A DNA stretch of 28,083 nucleotides from an uncultured Oceanobacillus sp. (GTDB taxonomy: Bacteria; Bacillota; Bacilli; Bacillales; Amphibacillaceae): NCBI GenBank assembly GCA_938004015.1, contig CALKWU010000237.1:1-28083 (forward strand), written 5' to 3'. The translations under genes were made by a program, and so were the position numbers. Positions 14,598-22,174 of the stretch are shown one piece after another. Position 1 is the stretch's first letter; every line of letters starts with the position of its first letter. The notes beneath the pieces are model-generated. The model made no database searches. It was not told the origin of the DNA and was given only the letters and a program-made list of their open reading frames with translations.

Positions 14598-15848
14598 TCA
14601 ATCGTAAAGCGGGAAACGTTCAGTCAAATTCAACACTCGTTGTCTCATTTCATTCAACACTTGTTCGTTTTCATAGTTTTGCAAAGCCGTCACCATAATA
14701 GCCGCCACTTCGCGGATTTCCGGTTCTTTGAAACCACGGGTGGTGACTGCGGCAGTTCCGACACGGATTCCGCTCGTTACTGCCGGACTTTCCGTATCAA
14801 AAGGAATCGTATTTTTATTAGTCGTAATCAAAATATCATCCAACACTTTTTCAGCATCTCTTCCCGTGAGACCAAGCGGCTTCATGTCAAGCAAAAGCAA
14901 GTGGTTGTCCGTCCCGCCGGAAACGACACGCACTCCCGCTTTCGTCAATTCTTCCGCCAAAACAGCCGCATTTTTCACGACTTGTTTCGCATATTCCTTG
15001 AATTCATCGGAGAGCGCTTCTTTAAAAGCAACCGCTTTGGCTGCGATGACATGCATGAGCGGACCACCTTGCATGCCCGGGAAGACGGCGCTGTCGATTT
15101 TTTTCGCATATTCCGCTTTGCAAAGGATGACACCACCACGGGGGCCACGCAACGTTTTATGGGTTGTGGTCGTCACCACATCCGCATACGGTACCGGATT
15201 CGGATGGAGTCCAGCGGCGACAAGGCCTGCGATATGAGCCATGTCCACCATCAAATAAGCTCCCACTTCATCGGCGATCTCCCGGAACTTCGCAAAATCG
15301 ATGGTGCGGGAATAAGCGCTGGCACCTGCAACGATGAGCTTCGGTTTCACTTCTTTCGCTTTTTCCAAAACGACATCATAATTGAGTTGTTCCGTTTCTT
15401 TGTCGACACCATACGCTTCGAAGTTGTATAATTTTCCGCTGAAGTTGACTGGGCTTCCGTGGGTGAGGTGTCCACCGTGGCTCAAATTCATACCAAGAAC
15501 CGTGTCTCCCGGCTCCAACAATGCGGAATAAACCGCCATGTTCGCCTGTGCTCCGGAGTGGGGCTGGACGTTGGCATGTTCCGCTCCGAACAGTTCTTTC
15601 ACCCGATTACGAGCCAAGTCTTCCGCAACGTCGACGAATTCACAACCGCCATAGTAGCGTTTGCCCGGGTATCCTTCCGCGTATTTATTCGTCAGCACCG
15701 AACCCATCGCTTCCATGACCGCTTCGGAGACAAAGTTTTCCGATGCGATCAGCTCGATGTTGTTTTGCTGACGCTCCTTTTCTTTTTCGATTGCTTCAAA
15801 AATTTCCGGATCCGCTTTTTTTAACGCAGCTTGCTTTACTTGTTCCAC
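14598..15848 (-). CDS. glyA: Serine hydroxymethyltransferase
   Basis: PLP enzyme that converts serine and tetrahydrofolate to glycine and methylene-THF, the main one-carbon entry point. The 416 residues include the PLP lysine K231 in TTTTHKTLRGPRGG, the LTNKYAEGYPGKRYYGG segment and the VDMAHIAGLVA strand. Full family length. It starts with GTG; a GGGGGTC purine-rich site lies 5-6 nt upstream. It follows ywlG by 52 nt and is probably co-transcribed with it. Confidence 0.98.
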   Translation of the reverse strand: MEQVKQAALKKADPEIFEAIEKEKERQQNNIELIASENFVSEAVMEAMGSVLTNKYAEGYPGKRYYGGCEFVDVAEDLARNRVKELFGAEHANVQPHSGAQANMAVYSALLEPGDTVLGMNLSHGGHLTHGSPVNFSGKLYNFEAYGVDKETEQLNYDVVLEKAKEVKPKLIVAGASAYSRTIDFAKFREIADEVGAYLMVDMAHIAGLVAAGLHPNPVPYADVVTTTTHKTLRGPRGGVILCKAEYAKKIDSAVFPGMQGGPLMHVIAAKAVAFKEALSDEFKEYAKQVVKNAAVLAEELTKAGVRVVSGGTDNHLLLLDMKPLGLTGRDAEKVLDDILITTNKNTIPFDTESPAVTSGIRVGTAAVTTRGFKEPEIREVAAIMVTALQNYENEQVLNEMRQRVLNLTERFPLYD

Positions 15849-15900
15849 TTTTTGACCCCCTGCTTTTCAAAATTTCAAAGATTAGATAGCTTTCTCATGC

Positions 15901-16458
15901 TCAGTTCCTGACACCATCGTAAACCGCACGTTGTCCACCGATCAATTTCGGTCTTGTCCTTGCCAAACCAAGCCTTGCTTCCCCGATGTACTTTTTGCTG
16001 AAACGGAGAGGAACGACGACGGATTTCAAATGCATGCCGATCATCGTCTCGCCGATATCCATCCCGGCATGGGCTTGCCTTTCAAGGGATTCGACGACTA
16101 CGGGACGATCCATATGCTTATAAGCGTAGGAAGCCATCGAACCGCCCGCTTCCGGAACAGGTACGACGGTCACTTCTTCCAGGTTGTACGCTTCAAGCGC
16201 TTCCCGTTCAACGACGAGGGCACGGTTCAAATGTTCACAGCATTGATAAGCGAGATGGATTCCCGTTTCATTTTTCAAACGTTCGAGTTCTGCAAAAATA
16301 AGTGCCGCAACGTCTTCCGTCCCTGCCGTTCCGATTTTTTCCCCGAGGACTTCACTTGTCGAACAACCGACGACGAACAGCCCGCCTTTTTTCAAATAAT
16401 CCGAAGCAAGCCATTCATCGACAACGCTTTTTAAATCTTGTTTGATTTGTTCTTGCAC
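15901..16458 (-). CDS. ywlG: YwlG / UPF0340 family protein
   Basis: A 185-residue cytoplasmic protein of the TIGR01440 (UPF0340) family, located between rpiB and glyA as in B. subtilis. The conserved blocks GLFVVGCSTSEVLGEKIGT, YQCCEHLNRALVVE and AHAGMDIGETMIGMHLK are present. The biochemical function is not established. It starts with GTG, with GGAGG 9 nt upstream. Confidence 0.92.
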   Translation of the reverse strand: MQEQIKQDLKSVVDEWLASDYLKKGGLFVVGCSTSEVLGEKIGTAGTEDVAALIFAELERLKNETGIHLAYQCCEHLNRALVVEREALEAYNLEEVTVVPVPEAGGSMASYAYKHMDRPVVVESLERQAHAGMDIGETMIGMHLKSVVVPLRFSKKYIGEARLGLARTRPKLIGGQRAVYDGVRN

Positions 16459-16702
16459 TGTTTATCGCCTCCGATTCGTTTCGGGTCGATTGGATGATGT
16501 CCCTTTTTTTCAGATCAGTGACAAAGGAAAAATCAGACCAAATCCGATCCGTGCTTTTGACGCTGTGACAACTTGCGTAAAGCTTGGCGATGTCCTCGAC
16601 AATTCGCCAGCTTGTTATGTTTCATCAAAAGCGATCGGAAAATTTCCTTCGCTCCCCTATAGATTATCAAGATTTCAAACGAAAAACTAGACCAAATGTC
16701 AA

Positions 16703-17152
16703 TTATTCTCCGTGCTCTTCTTCATAAGTATGGATTTTGTCGATGCGCCGTTGATGACGGTCGCCTTGGAATTCCGTTTCCAGCCAAACTTTGGCGATTT
16801 CCCTAGCTAAGGCTGGCCCGATGACTCGTTCTCCGAGGGCAAGCACGTTGGAATTGTTATGCTCTCTCGTTGCCCGGGCACTGTAAACATCACTCACGAG
16901 GGCACAGCGAATCCCTTTCACTTTGTTCGCTGCGATGGACATGCCGATTCCAGTTCCGCAAATGAAAATTCCCCTGTCAAACTCCCCGCTTGCGACACGT
17001 TCCGCAGCCGGCAGCGCATAGTCCGGATAATCGACGGATGTCGTGCAACTTGCTCCGGCATCCTCATATTCAATACCCATTTCATCCAGTAAATCGGCAA
17101 TTTCGTTGCGGAGGGTCATCCCCGCATGATCCCCGGTAATCAAAACTTTCAT
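16703..17152 (-). CDS. rpiB: Ribose-5-phosphate isomerase B
   Basis: Interconverts ribose-5-phosphate and ribulose-5-phosphate (or a related aldose/ketose pair, RpiB/LacAB family). The 149 residues match B. subtilis YwlF in length. Key motifs are GDHAG near the N-terminus, the catalytic cysteine C65 in CGTGIGMS, and REHNNSNVLALG. The open frame has a six-codon extension; the ATG at 17152 with GGAAGAG upstream gives the family N-terminus MKVLITGDHAG. It starts 20 nt after the chemoreceptor gene, so is in one transcription unit with it and ywlE. Confidence 0.96.
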   Translation of the reverse strand: MKVLITGDHAGMTLRNEIADLLDEMGIEYEDAGASCTTSVDYPDYALPAAERVASGEFDRGIFICGTGIGMSIAANKVKGIRCALVSDVYSARATREHNNSNVLALGERVIGPALAREIAKVWLETEFQGDRHQRRIDKIHTYEEEHGE

Positions 17153-17172
17153 GGTGTCTCTTCCTTTCATTT

Positions 17173-18462
17173 TTAAAATTGAAATTGATGGATTTGTTTT
17201 TTCAACCTGTTGGCATGTTCTTCAATTTCCGACGCTAAACGTTCCAATTCCTCGATGCTCGCCACTTGTTCTTGGACCGCCGCATTCACTTCTTGGGCAC
17301 CCGCAGAAGTTTCTTCAGCGATGGCGGCGACTTCTTGGGATTCTCTGCTCGTATCTTGGATGGATTCGAGTTGCCGATCGACAAGTTTGGAAATCGTTTC
17401 AATTTCCGAAGCGACCTCCTTCACAGAATGCGACATCTCTTCAAAGGTGATGCTCGTCTTCTGGCCATTTTCCGCTTCTTTATTGGCAAAAACAACATTT
17501 TGATTGATGTTTTCGACAACATTTTTCACATCATCTTGAATGGCACCGATCAAATTGGATATTTGTTGAACGGCTTGAGCGCTCTGGTCAGCCAGTTTCC
17601 GGATTTCCTCGGCTACGACGGCAAAGCCTTGACCGTGCTCCCCTGCCCGGGCCGCTTCAATGGACGCATTCAAAGCAAGGAGATTCGTCTGCTCGGCGAT
17701 TTCACCGACCATCGTGATAATCGATTCGACTTGGAACGCATTGTTTTTCAAATTTTCCACATCATGGAGCGATGCTTGCTGTTCTTTTGCAATCCGATCG
17801 ATGCCTTCGACGAGACTCGTCACAACACGCTGGGTCGTACTCAGCGTATCGAGCATCTGATTCGATTTGTTTTTCGACTCTTCAGCCCGGTCCTGCACTT
17901 TGCGGGCAAGATCAGAAGCGATTTCCACCGACTCGGCTGTGTTTTGGATCGCTTCCGAGGAATCTTCGGCACCTTTTGAAATTTCCCCAATCGATCGACC
18001 GATCAAATTGGAATGGGCATAAGCCGTGCTCGATGCTTCCTTCATTTGAATGACCGCTTGATTCGTTTTATTGAAGTTTTCCTCAATATTATGCACGATA
18101 CTGCTCAAATTATCGAGCATGGCGCTGAATGATGTCGCCAGCCCACGGATTTCATCATCGGACTTCGGAATTTCCACTTTTTGCGCCAAATTCCCTTCAG
18201 CTGCAATATTAGCGGCTTCCTCCAGATTTTCAATCGGTTTGGTAATGAGTTTGGCGAATGAAAAAGCCAAAATCCCGGACCAAATGATTCCGAGGATGAA
18301 TGTGATGACGGACCACCACTCGACACTGAATGGTATGTATTCTTCAAACCAATCGTATAGGAAAAAGATGAACACGAATGACGTGCTGTACGTGATGATT
18401 GCCAATGATACGGTGAATAAAACAAGTTTTTTGCGGATGCTGAACGAATATTTCCTCTCCAT
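17173..18462 (-). CDS. Methyl-accepting chemotaxis protein with minimal sensor region
   Basis: A 429-residue receptor. Two membrane helices (about 13-36 and 49-70) flank only about 12 external residues, so there is no extracellular ligand domain. A HAMP domain (about 71-122) and a long cytoplasmic methyl-accepting coiled coil follow, with the CheA/CheW-binding hairpin tip at 254-290 (EIAEQTNLLALNASIEAARAGE). It starts 4 nt after the ywlE stop and is 20 nt before rpiB, interrupting the ywlE-ywlF pair of B. subtilis. The signal may be a membrane or energy-state cue; that is inference. Confidence 0.95.
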   Translation of the reverse strand: MERKYSFSIRKKLVLFTVSLAIITYSTSFVFIFFLYDWFEEYIPFSVEWWSVITFILGIIWSGILAFSFAKLITKPIENLEEAANIAAEGNLAQKVEIPKSDDEIRGLATSFSAMLDNLSSIVHNIEENFNKTNQAVIQMKEASSTAYAHSNLIGRSIGEISKGAEDSSEAIQNTAESVEIASDLARKVQDRAEESKNKSNQMLDTLSTTQRVVTSLVEGIDRIAKEQQASLHDVENLKNNAFQVESIITMVGEIAEQTNLLALNASIEAARAGEHGQGFAVVAEEIRKLADQSAQAVQQISNLIGAIQDDVKNVVENINQNVVFANKEAENGQKTSITFEEMSHSVKEVASEIETISKLVDRQLESIQDTSRESQEVAAIAEETSAGAQEVNAAVQEQVASIEELERLASEIEEHANRLKKQIHQFQF

Positions 18463-18466
18463 ATTT

Positions 18467-19069
18467 TTATTCCCCCTTGGTCGCTTCGATTTTTTCGATG
18501 AGGCGATCGATCAGTTTCTCTAATTCTACTCTTGTTCTACGATACAGCTCCAGGTCACCACCAAAAGGATCGGAAATATCATATTGGCTCCCGAACTCGA
18601 ACTGTTTGAGTTTTTCGGATTCTTTTTGTACAAGCTCTGCCAATTTTTTCTGCAATTCTTCACTGCTGAGATGTGGATTTTCCGCAATGAATTCCCGGCG
18701 TTTGTTTTCCATGCTCGCTTGTAATCGTTGTATTTCCTCATCATTCGGTGTTGACACATATTCTTTCAACGTGTAAAACTTCTCCCGAAAGTTCGGATAT
18801 TCCGCAATCAACAACTGTTTATGCTGTGTCGTCATCGTCAGCACGAGATCAGCCCAACTCAGGAGTTCTTCAGTGACCTGCTGGGAACGATGGTCAAAAT
18901 CGATATCGATCTCCGCCAAAGCTTTTAAGGCATTGGCACTAGCTTTGGTACCGTTTGCAGCAAAAACTCCCGCTGACTGTACGTTCGCTCCAGGATATTT
19001 GTCCCGAAACAACGCCTCAGCCATCGGACTCCGACACGTATTCCCCGTACATACAAATAATATGTTCAT
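18467..19069 (-). CDS. ywlE: Protein arginine phosphatase YwlE with a coiled-coil insertion
   Basis: Low-molecular-weight phosphatase fold. The N-terminal P-loop C7-TGNT-C12-R13-S carries the threonine T11 that favours phosphoarginine in B. subtilis YwlE, which reverses McsB phosphorylation. The general acid is D167 in DPFGG. The protein is 200 residues against about 150 in B. subtilis; the extra 50 lie at about 109-163, a charged, coiled-coil-like helix pair (EEIQRLQASMENKRREF) just before the DPFGG loop. The ATG at 19069 has GGAGG 7 nt upstream. It begins the ywlE-chemoreceptor-rpiB unit. Confidence 0.93.
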   Translation of the reverse strand: MNILFVCTGNTCRSPMAEALFRDKYPGANVQSAGVFAANGTKASANALKALAEIDIDFDHRSQQVTEELLSWADLVLTMTTQHKQLLIAEYPNFREKFYTLKEYVSTPNDEEIQRLQASMENKRREFIAENPHLSSEELQKKLAELVQKESEKLKQFEFGSQYDISDPFGGDLELYRRTRVELEKLIDRLIEKIEATKGE

Positions 19070-19276
19070 CCACAAACCTCCAAAAATACGGATTGCTTCT
19101 AGTATAAATATAACACAATCTTTAGCATCCGGACAGAGCCGGAGCTAATTTTGGACATTTCTGTTATAGTGATTTAGTCCTGTTACGGTCTAGTTCTAAT
19201 GAATTATCGATGGGTCGCATGGCGTAAACGCATACAACCCCGTGAAGATGGGGCGGAGTGTTTTTGCAGCTAGTGC
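19070..19276. other. Intergenic stretch upstream of ywlE
   Basis: A TATACT-like hexamer sits about 20-25 nt upstream of the ywlE ribosome site but lacks a good -35. A small hairpin, CCCCGT-gaag-ATGGGG, lies at about 19239-19254. No gene is seen. Confidence 0.4.
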
Positions 19277-19463
19277 AAGCGCTTGGTGAGGAGTTGGAGC
19301 GCTTTTGGGGTTGGTGCAAACGCTTTGAAAGGATTCACGATCGCTTTCAGGCCGTTCATGTGCGGAAAAAGCCATCCACGAGAGCTTTCACATCATTTAT
19401 GGGTCTTGAAAGCTTTTGTCATAGCGCTTCATCTATCTCATGGCGAGACGGCAAACAAACGTT
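19277..19463. repeat. Degenerate 21-bp periodic repeat array B
   Basis: About eight or nine units with anchors at 19277, 19297, 19318, 19339, 19360, 19381, 19401, 19422 and 19443, so nearly every step is 21 nt. The best units read GAGCGCTTT, AAACGCTTT and GATCGCTTT followed by variable bases and TTCAC or TTCAT, as in array A at 10900. The array lies between mntP and ywlE, with no convincing gene. Confidence 0.75.
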
Positions 19464-19501
19464 TGAAGGAATCCGGATTTTCCAATCACCACCCCAAAAA
19501 T

Positions 19502-20053
19502 TCAAACAAACAACATGTGCATACCGAAACCGATGAGGATGCTGCCACCGAGTAGTTCACTGTATTTTCCTAGGAATCCTTGGACACGACGGCCGATTAA
19601 AAGGGCAAAAGCTGAAAGAACGGCGCTTGAGATACCGAACAAAATAAGGGCGAGGGCGATTTTTGCCCCTGCGATACCGAGTCCAAACCCGACTGTGAAA
19701 CTATCGAGACTCACTGAACATGCGAGGATGAACAGGCCGACGCCAACCGGTTGGAGGTAAAGCTTTTTTTCCTCTGTAAAGGCACCGAAAAACATTTGAC
19801 AGCCGATAAACATCAAAATCAACCCACTGATCAATTGGCCATAGTTTTCAAAGGGAGCTGCAGCCATTTTCCCCAACATGATTCCGATAAAAGGCATGAT
19901 GAAATGGAAAGCACCAATGACGATGGCAATCCACACTATCCGCTTCAGCCTTAATGGTTGCATGCCAAGCCCAAGGCAGACCGAAAAAGCGTCCAGCGCA
20001 AGAGCTTGCGCCATGAAAATAAGGGTGAGCAAATCGCCACTATTTTCCAGCAT
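19502..20053 (-). CDS. mntP: Manganese efflux pump MntP
   Basis: A 183-residue inner-membrane protein with six predicted helices in two related halves. The paired aspartate motifs ALDAFSVCLGLG (D21) and VSLDSFTVGFGLG are the hallmark of MntP (YwlD/YebN, DUF204). It exports manganese; that role is from the family. The frame extends upstream to 20113, but AAGGAGG lies just before two adjacent ATGs (20054-20056 and 20051-20053); the second has better spacing and is used. It follows ywlC across a 411-nt gap with hairpins, a promoter candidate and a terminator-like element. Confidence 0.93.
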   Translation of the reverse strand: MLENSGDLLTLIFMAQALALDAFSVCLGLGMQPLRLKRIVWIAIVIGAFHFIMPFIGIMLGKMAAAPFENYGQLISGLILMFIGCQMFFGAFTEEKKLYLQPVGVGLFILACSVSLDSFTVGFGLGIAGAKIALALILFGISSAVLSAFALLIGRRVQGFLGKYSELLGGSILIGFGMHMLFV

Positions 20054-20126
20054 CATCTCCTCCTTGGACAGGCTTGTACAATGTATGCACGCAAGGAGCA
20101 AGATATGCTTCATGGCCGAACAACAC

Positions 20127-20159
20127 GGACGTCTCGATGACGAGCGATCATAGACGTCC
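20127..20159 (-). other. Hairpin in the mntP leader
   Basis: GGACGTCT at 20127-20134 and AGACGTCC at 20152-20159 are perfect complements around a 17-nt loop that can pair further. It lies about 75 nt upstream of the mntP start. Confidence 0.5.
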
Positions 20160-20194
20160 TTATCAAAAAATATGCGGGCGTATGGACGCCATCC

Positions 20195-20210
20195 GTTTCT
20201 TAAGGTAGAA
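20195..20210. promoter_or_regulatory. Weak MntR-like site upstream of mntP
   Basis: GTTTCTTAAGGTAGAA resembles the recalled B. subtilis MntR operator core (TTTGCCTTAAGGAAAC) on the opposite strand, with two or three mismatches. Its location in the leader of a manganese exporter makes it worth noting. Confidence 0.3.
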
Positions 20211-20219
20211 CATCTGCAT

Positions 20220-20255
20220 CAAAAAACACCTTATTCCTTAGTGGAAAAAGGCGTT
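20220..20255 (-). terminator. Terminator-like hairpin between ywlC and mntP
   Basis: AACGCCTT and AAGGTGTT (one G-U pair) close a loop with its own TTCC/GGAA pairing and are followed by TTTTTT on the minus strand. It lies about 40-70 nt after the candidate promoter at 20298-20325, so it could terminate ywlC read-through or attenuate mntP. Confidence 0.6.
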
Positions 20256-20297
20256 TGTGTAAAATCCGATACATTTCCTTATTACTGAAGTAAAGTC

Positions 20298-20325
20298 ATT
20301 ATGGAAAAAATCACTAAACTTTCAA
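20298..20325 (-). promoter_or_regulatory. Candidate sigma-A promoter in front of mntP
   Basis: Minus strand TTGAAA (20320-20325), 16-nt spacer, CATAAT (20298-20303). The leader to mntP would be about 240 nt and would include the terminator-like hairpin. Confidence 0.45.
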
Positions 20326-20437
20326 TCAGGACGACTTGGACATCTCAGTGCATATAACTTTGATGATGCCTTCAACATGTAAAATCAACCCCAAGACAAA
20401 ACGACCTTACCCCTAGCCACCAGAAAGCATTTTTCCA

Positions 20438-20459
20438 GGTGAAAATGTTCCTTTTCACC
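20438..20459 (-). other. Hairpin just after ywlC
   Basis: GGTGAAAA at 20438-20445 pairs with TTTTCACC at 20452-20459 around six bases, six nt after the ywlC stop. No T-run follows, so termination is uncertain. Confidence 0.45.
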
Positions 20460-20464
20460 AAACA

Positions 20465-21475
20465 TCATTCAATCGAACGATTCTTCGCTTTATTCAAGCG
20501 GTTCATGAGAGCATGACCAATTCCCGATTCAGGGAACACTTCAGACACGATCAAATCAGCATCGGTTTTTTTGACTTTGCGTAAGTTGTCATATAATTTA
20601 TTCGCCGCTTCTTGCAAACTCCCGCCAAGCCGCAACTCCACATCCGCATGGACTTCCTGAAACAAATGGTCACGGGCAAGAAGGGCGATTTTTTTCCCTT
20701 TTGCCTTTTCCGCTTCGATGACGGAACGGATTTTTTCTGCGTCACCGTGGACAAGCCATAACGGCACTTCCGGAGAATAATGTTTATATTTCATCCCTGG
20801 AGATTCCGGTTTATCAACAGCTTTTTCCACCGTTTGTCGAACCGGAACAATTTTTTCGATCTGCTCCTCTATAATTCCGCCGGGACGGAGAATGACGACA
20901 TCATGCTCATCACAAAAAATCACTGTCGATTCGACACCAATCCCGGTCGGGCCACCATCGACAATTCCTGCGATTTTCCCGGCCAAATCTTCATACACAT
21001 GGTCAGCCGTCGTCGGACTCGGTTTTCCGGAGAGATTGGCGCTTGGAGCGGCAACCGGAAAATCACATGCTTCGAGAATGGCAAGCGCCACCGGGTGATC
21101 GGGAATCCTCACAGCAATTGTGGATAAACCTGCCGTCACGTTCGGTGCACAAGTGCCGTTGTCTGGAAGCACGTATGTCAAAGGGCCAGGTGAAAATTCG
21201 GCAATCAGCTTTTCAACATAACCAGGTAAATCGTCGACGAGCCTTTTCAATTGATCGACCGTTGCGACATGGGCAATGAGCGGGTTGTCTTGCGGACGGC
21301 CTTTCGCTTGGAAAATTTTTGCGACCGCCTCTGCATTCGTCGCATCTGCTCCAAGACCGTAAACCGTCTCTGTCGGGAAAGCGACCGTTTCACCTTTTTT
21401 CAATAAGGCCACAACTTCTCGTATCGTTTTTTCCATATTCATTTTTTCATTGATCAACCATCTTTTCGTTTCCAT
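20465..21475 (-). CDS. ywlC: Threonylcarbamoyl-AMP synthase (Sua5/YwlC)
   Basis: Makes threonylcarbamoyl-AMP from threonine, bicarbonate and ATP for t6A37 modification of ANN-decoding tRNAs. The 336 residues include the YrdC domain (about 15-205) with FPTETVYGLG and KGRPQDNPL, plus the C-terminal Sua5 domain (about 215-336) absent from the short TsaC type. Two adjacent ATGs occur; the second (21475) is better spaced from AGAAGG and gives METKRW as in B. subtilis YwlC. A perfect DnaA box lies inside the gene at 21119-21127. Confidence 0.95.
   Translation of the reverse strand: METKRWLINEKMNMEKTIREVVALLKKGETVAFPTETVYGLGADATNAEAVAKIFQAKGRPQDNPLIAHVATVDQLKRLVDDLPGYVEKLIAEFSPGPLTYVLPDNGTCAPNVTAGLSTIAVRIPDHPVALAILEACDFPVAAPSANLSGKPSPTTADHVYEDLAGKIAGIVDGGPTGIGVESTVIFCDEHDVVILRPGGIIEEQIEKIVPVRQTVEKAVDKPESPGMKYKHYSPEVPLWLVHGDAEKIRSVIEAEKAKGKKIALLARDHLFQEVHADVELRLGGSLQEAANKLYDNLRKVKKTDADLIVSEVFPESGIGHALMNRLNKAKNRSIE
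21119..21127 (-). promoter_or_regulatory. DnaA box (perfect, inside ywlC)
   Basis: TGTGGATAA on the plus strand, i.e. TTATCCACA on the minus strand. Part of a cluster reaching to 22807. Confidence 0.55.
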
Positions 21476-21510
21476 CATTTACCTTCTTTTTTGCGATTAT
21501 TTCTTTGTTT

Positions 21511-21539
21511 AGTTTAGATGATTATTCCATTTTGTGCAA
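21511..21539 (-). promoter_or_regulatory. Candidate sigma-A promoter of ywlC
   Basis: Minus strand TTGCAC (21534-21539), 17-nt spacer, TAAACT (21511-21516), about 35-60 nt before the start codon. Confidence 0.5.
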
Positions 21540-21583
21540 TTTGCCCGACATTCATTGCAAGAAACCGAACCATTCCCATCCAC

Positions 21584-21592
21584 TTATCCACA
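21584..21592 (+). promoter_or_regulatory. DnaA box (perfect)
   Basis: TTATCCACA. It overlaps the T-run side of the terminator at 21591-21622. Confidence 0.65.
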
Positions 21593-21622
21593 AAAAATCC
21601 TGTGAACGATTATCCACAGGAT
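21591..21622 (-). terminator. Terminator after the GNAT-like gene, overlapping DnaA boxes
   Basis: On the minus strand ATCCTGTG and CACAGGAT (21615-21622 with 21597-21604) form an 8-bp perfect stem around 10 nt, followed by TTTTTT. One arm is made largely from the DnaA box at 21610-21618. Confidence 0.75.
21610..21618 (+). promoter_or_regulatory. DnaA box (perfect)
   Basis: TTATCCACA, located inside the terminator stem and 26 nt from the previous box. Confidence 0.65.
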
Positions 21623-21673
21623 AAAATGTAAAACATTTGTGTTTTTGACGTCTGCAGGCAAGTAATCAACACG

Positions 21674-21682
21674 TTATTCACA
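21674..21682 (+). promoter_or_regulatory. DnaA box (one-base variant)
   Basis: TTATTCACA, which fits the TTATNCACA consensus. A short TTATC/GATAA palindrome follows at 21685-21697. Confidence 0.55.
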
Positions 21683-21710
21683 GCTTATCGGGGATAACTT
21701 CATCCACCGA

Positions 21711-22112
21711 TCAAGAGACGTGATAACACCACCAATTGCCCGCCACGACTGGATTTTTGGTAATCGGCAACTTCTCTTTTTCCTGTTTGAATTCAAGGGC
21801 TTCGAGCAAGATATCCACAACCGGTTGGTGGCTGTGGACATATACGGTGTCCGCTTGCTTTTTCTTCGCGATTTGCAAAATCGTTTCCAGCAAGACCGGA
21901 AGTTTTGCCGCATGATGCTGGGTGATGTAAAGCTGCTTCAGCCAAATTCCGCCCGAATCCAATTCCTCCAAAATAAAACTGGCCTCGATTTGTCCTTGGA
22001 TCTCAACGACAAATCCTTTTTCGAAAAGAAGCGATTTATCGATGTTTTCATTTCTGCTGAGAAAATTTTCAATTTGTTCATAAGTCGCATGTTTCACGGA
22101 CATTACTTTCAT
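21711..22112 (-). CDS. GNAT-like hypothetical protein downstream of spoIIR
   Basis: A 133-residue protein. The segment SFILEELDSGGIWLKQLYIT looks like the beta4 strand of a GNAT acetyltransferase, and TVYVHSHQPVVDILLEALEF looks like the fold's C-terminal half, but a clear acetyl-CoA Q/RxxGxG/A loop is missing, so activity is unproven. Its place between spoIIR and ywlC corresponds to the ywlA/ywlB slot of B. subtilis. The frame runs on to 22331, but GAGGTG just before the ATG at 22112 sets the start. It is 62 nt after spoIIR and ends at a terminator, so is probably co-transcribed with spoIIR. Confidence 0.75.
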   Translation of the reverse strand: MKVMSVKHATYEQIENFLSRNENIDKSLLFEKGFVVEIQGQIEASFILEELDSGGIWLKQLYITQHHAAKLPVLLETILQIAKKKQADTVYVHSHQPVVDILLEALEFKQEKEKLPITKNPVVAGNWWCYHVS

Positions 22113-22174
22113 TCGATTCACCTCAAGTAGATTTGTTGAATCCCTTTCTCGCATTTTATGCATTTTCGGGAAAA

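Noticed and set aside
10900..19463. CRISPR-like interpretation of the two repeat arrays
   Set aside because: Repeats are degenerate with no unique spacers between identical units, the period is only 21 nt, and no cas gene is present.
19258..19555. Plus-strand 90-92 codon frames in repeat array B
   Set aside because: Two overlapping frames are both open only because of the 21-bp repeat; neither has a ribosome site or family character.
20054..20464. yybP-ykoY manganese riboswitch upstream of mntP
   Set aside because: The conserved GGGGAGUAG-type core was not found by eye; a covariance search would be decisive.
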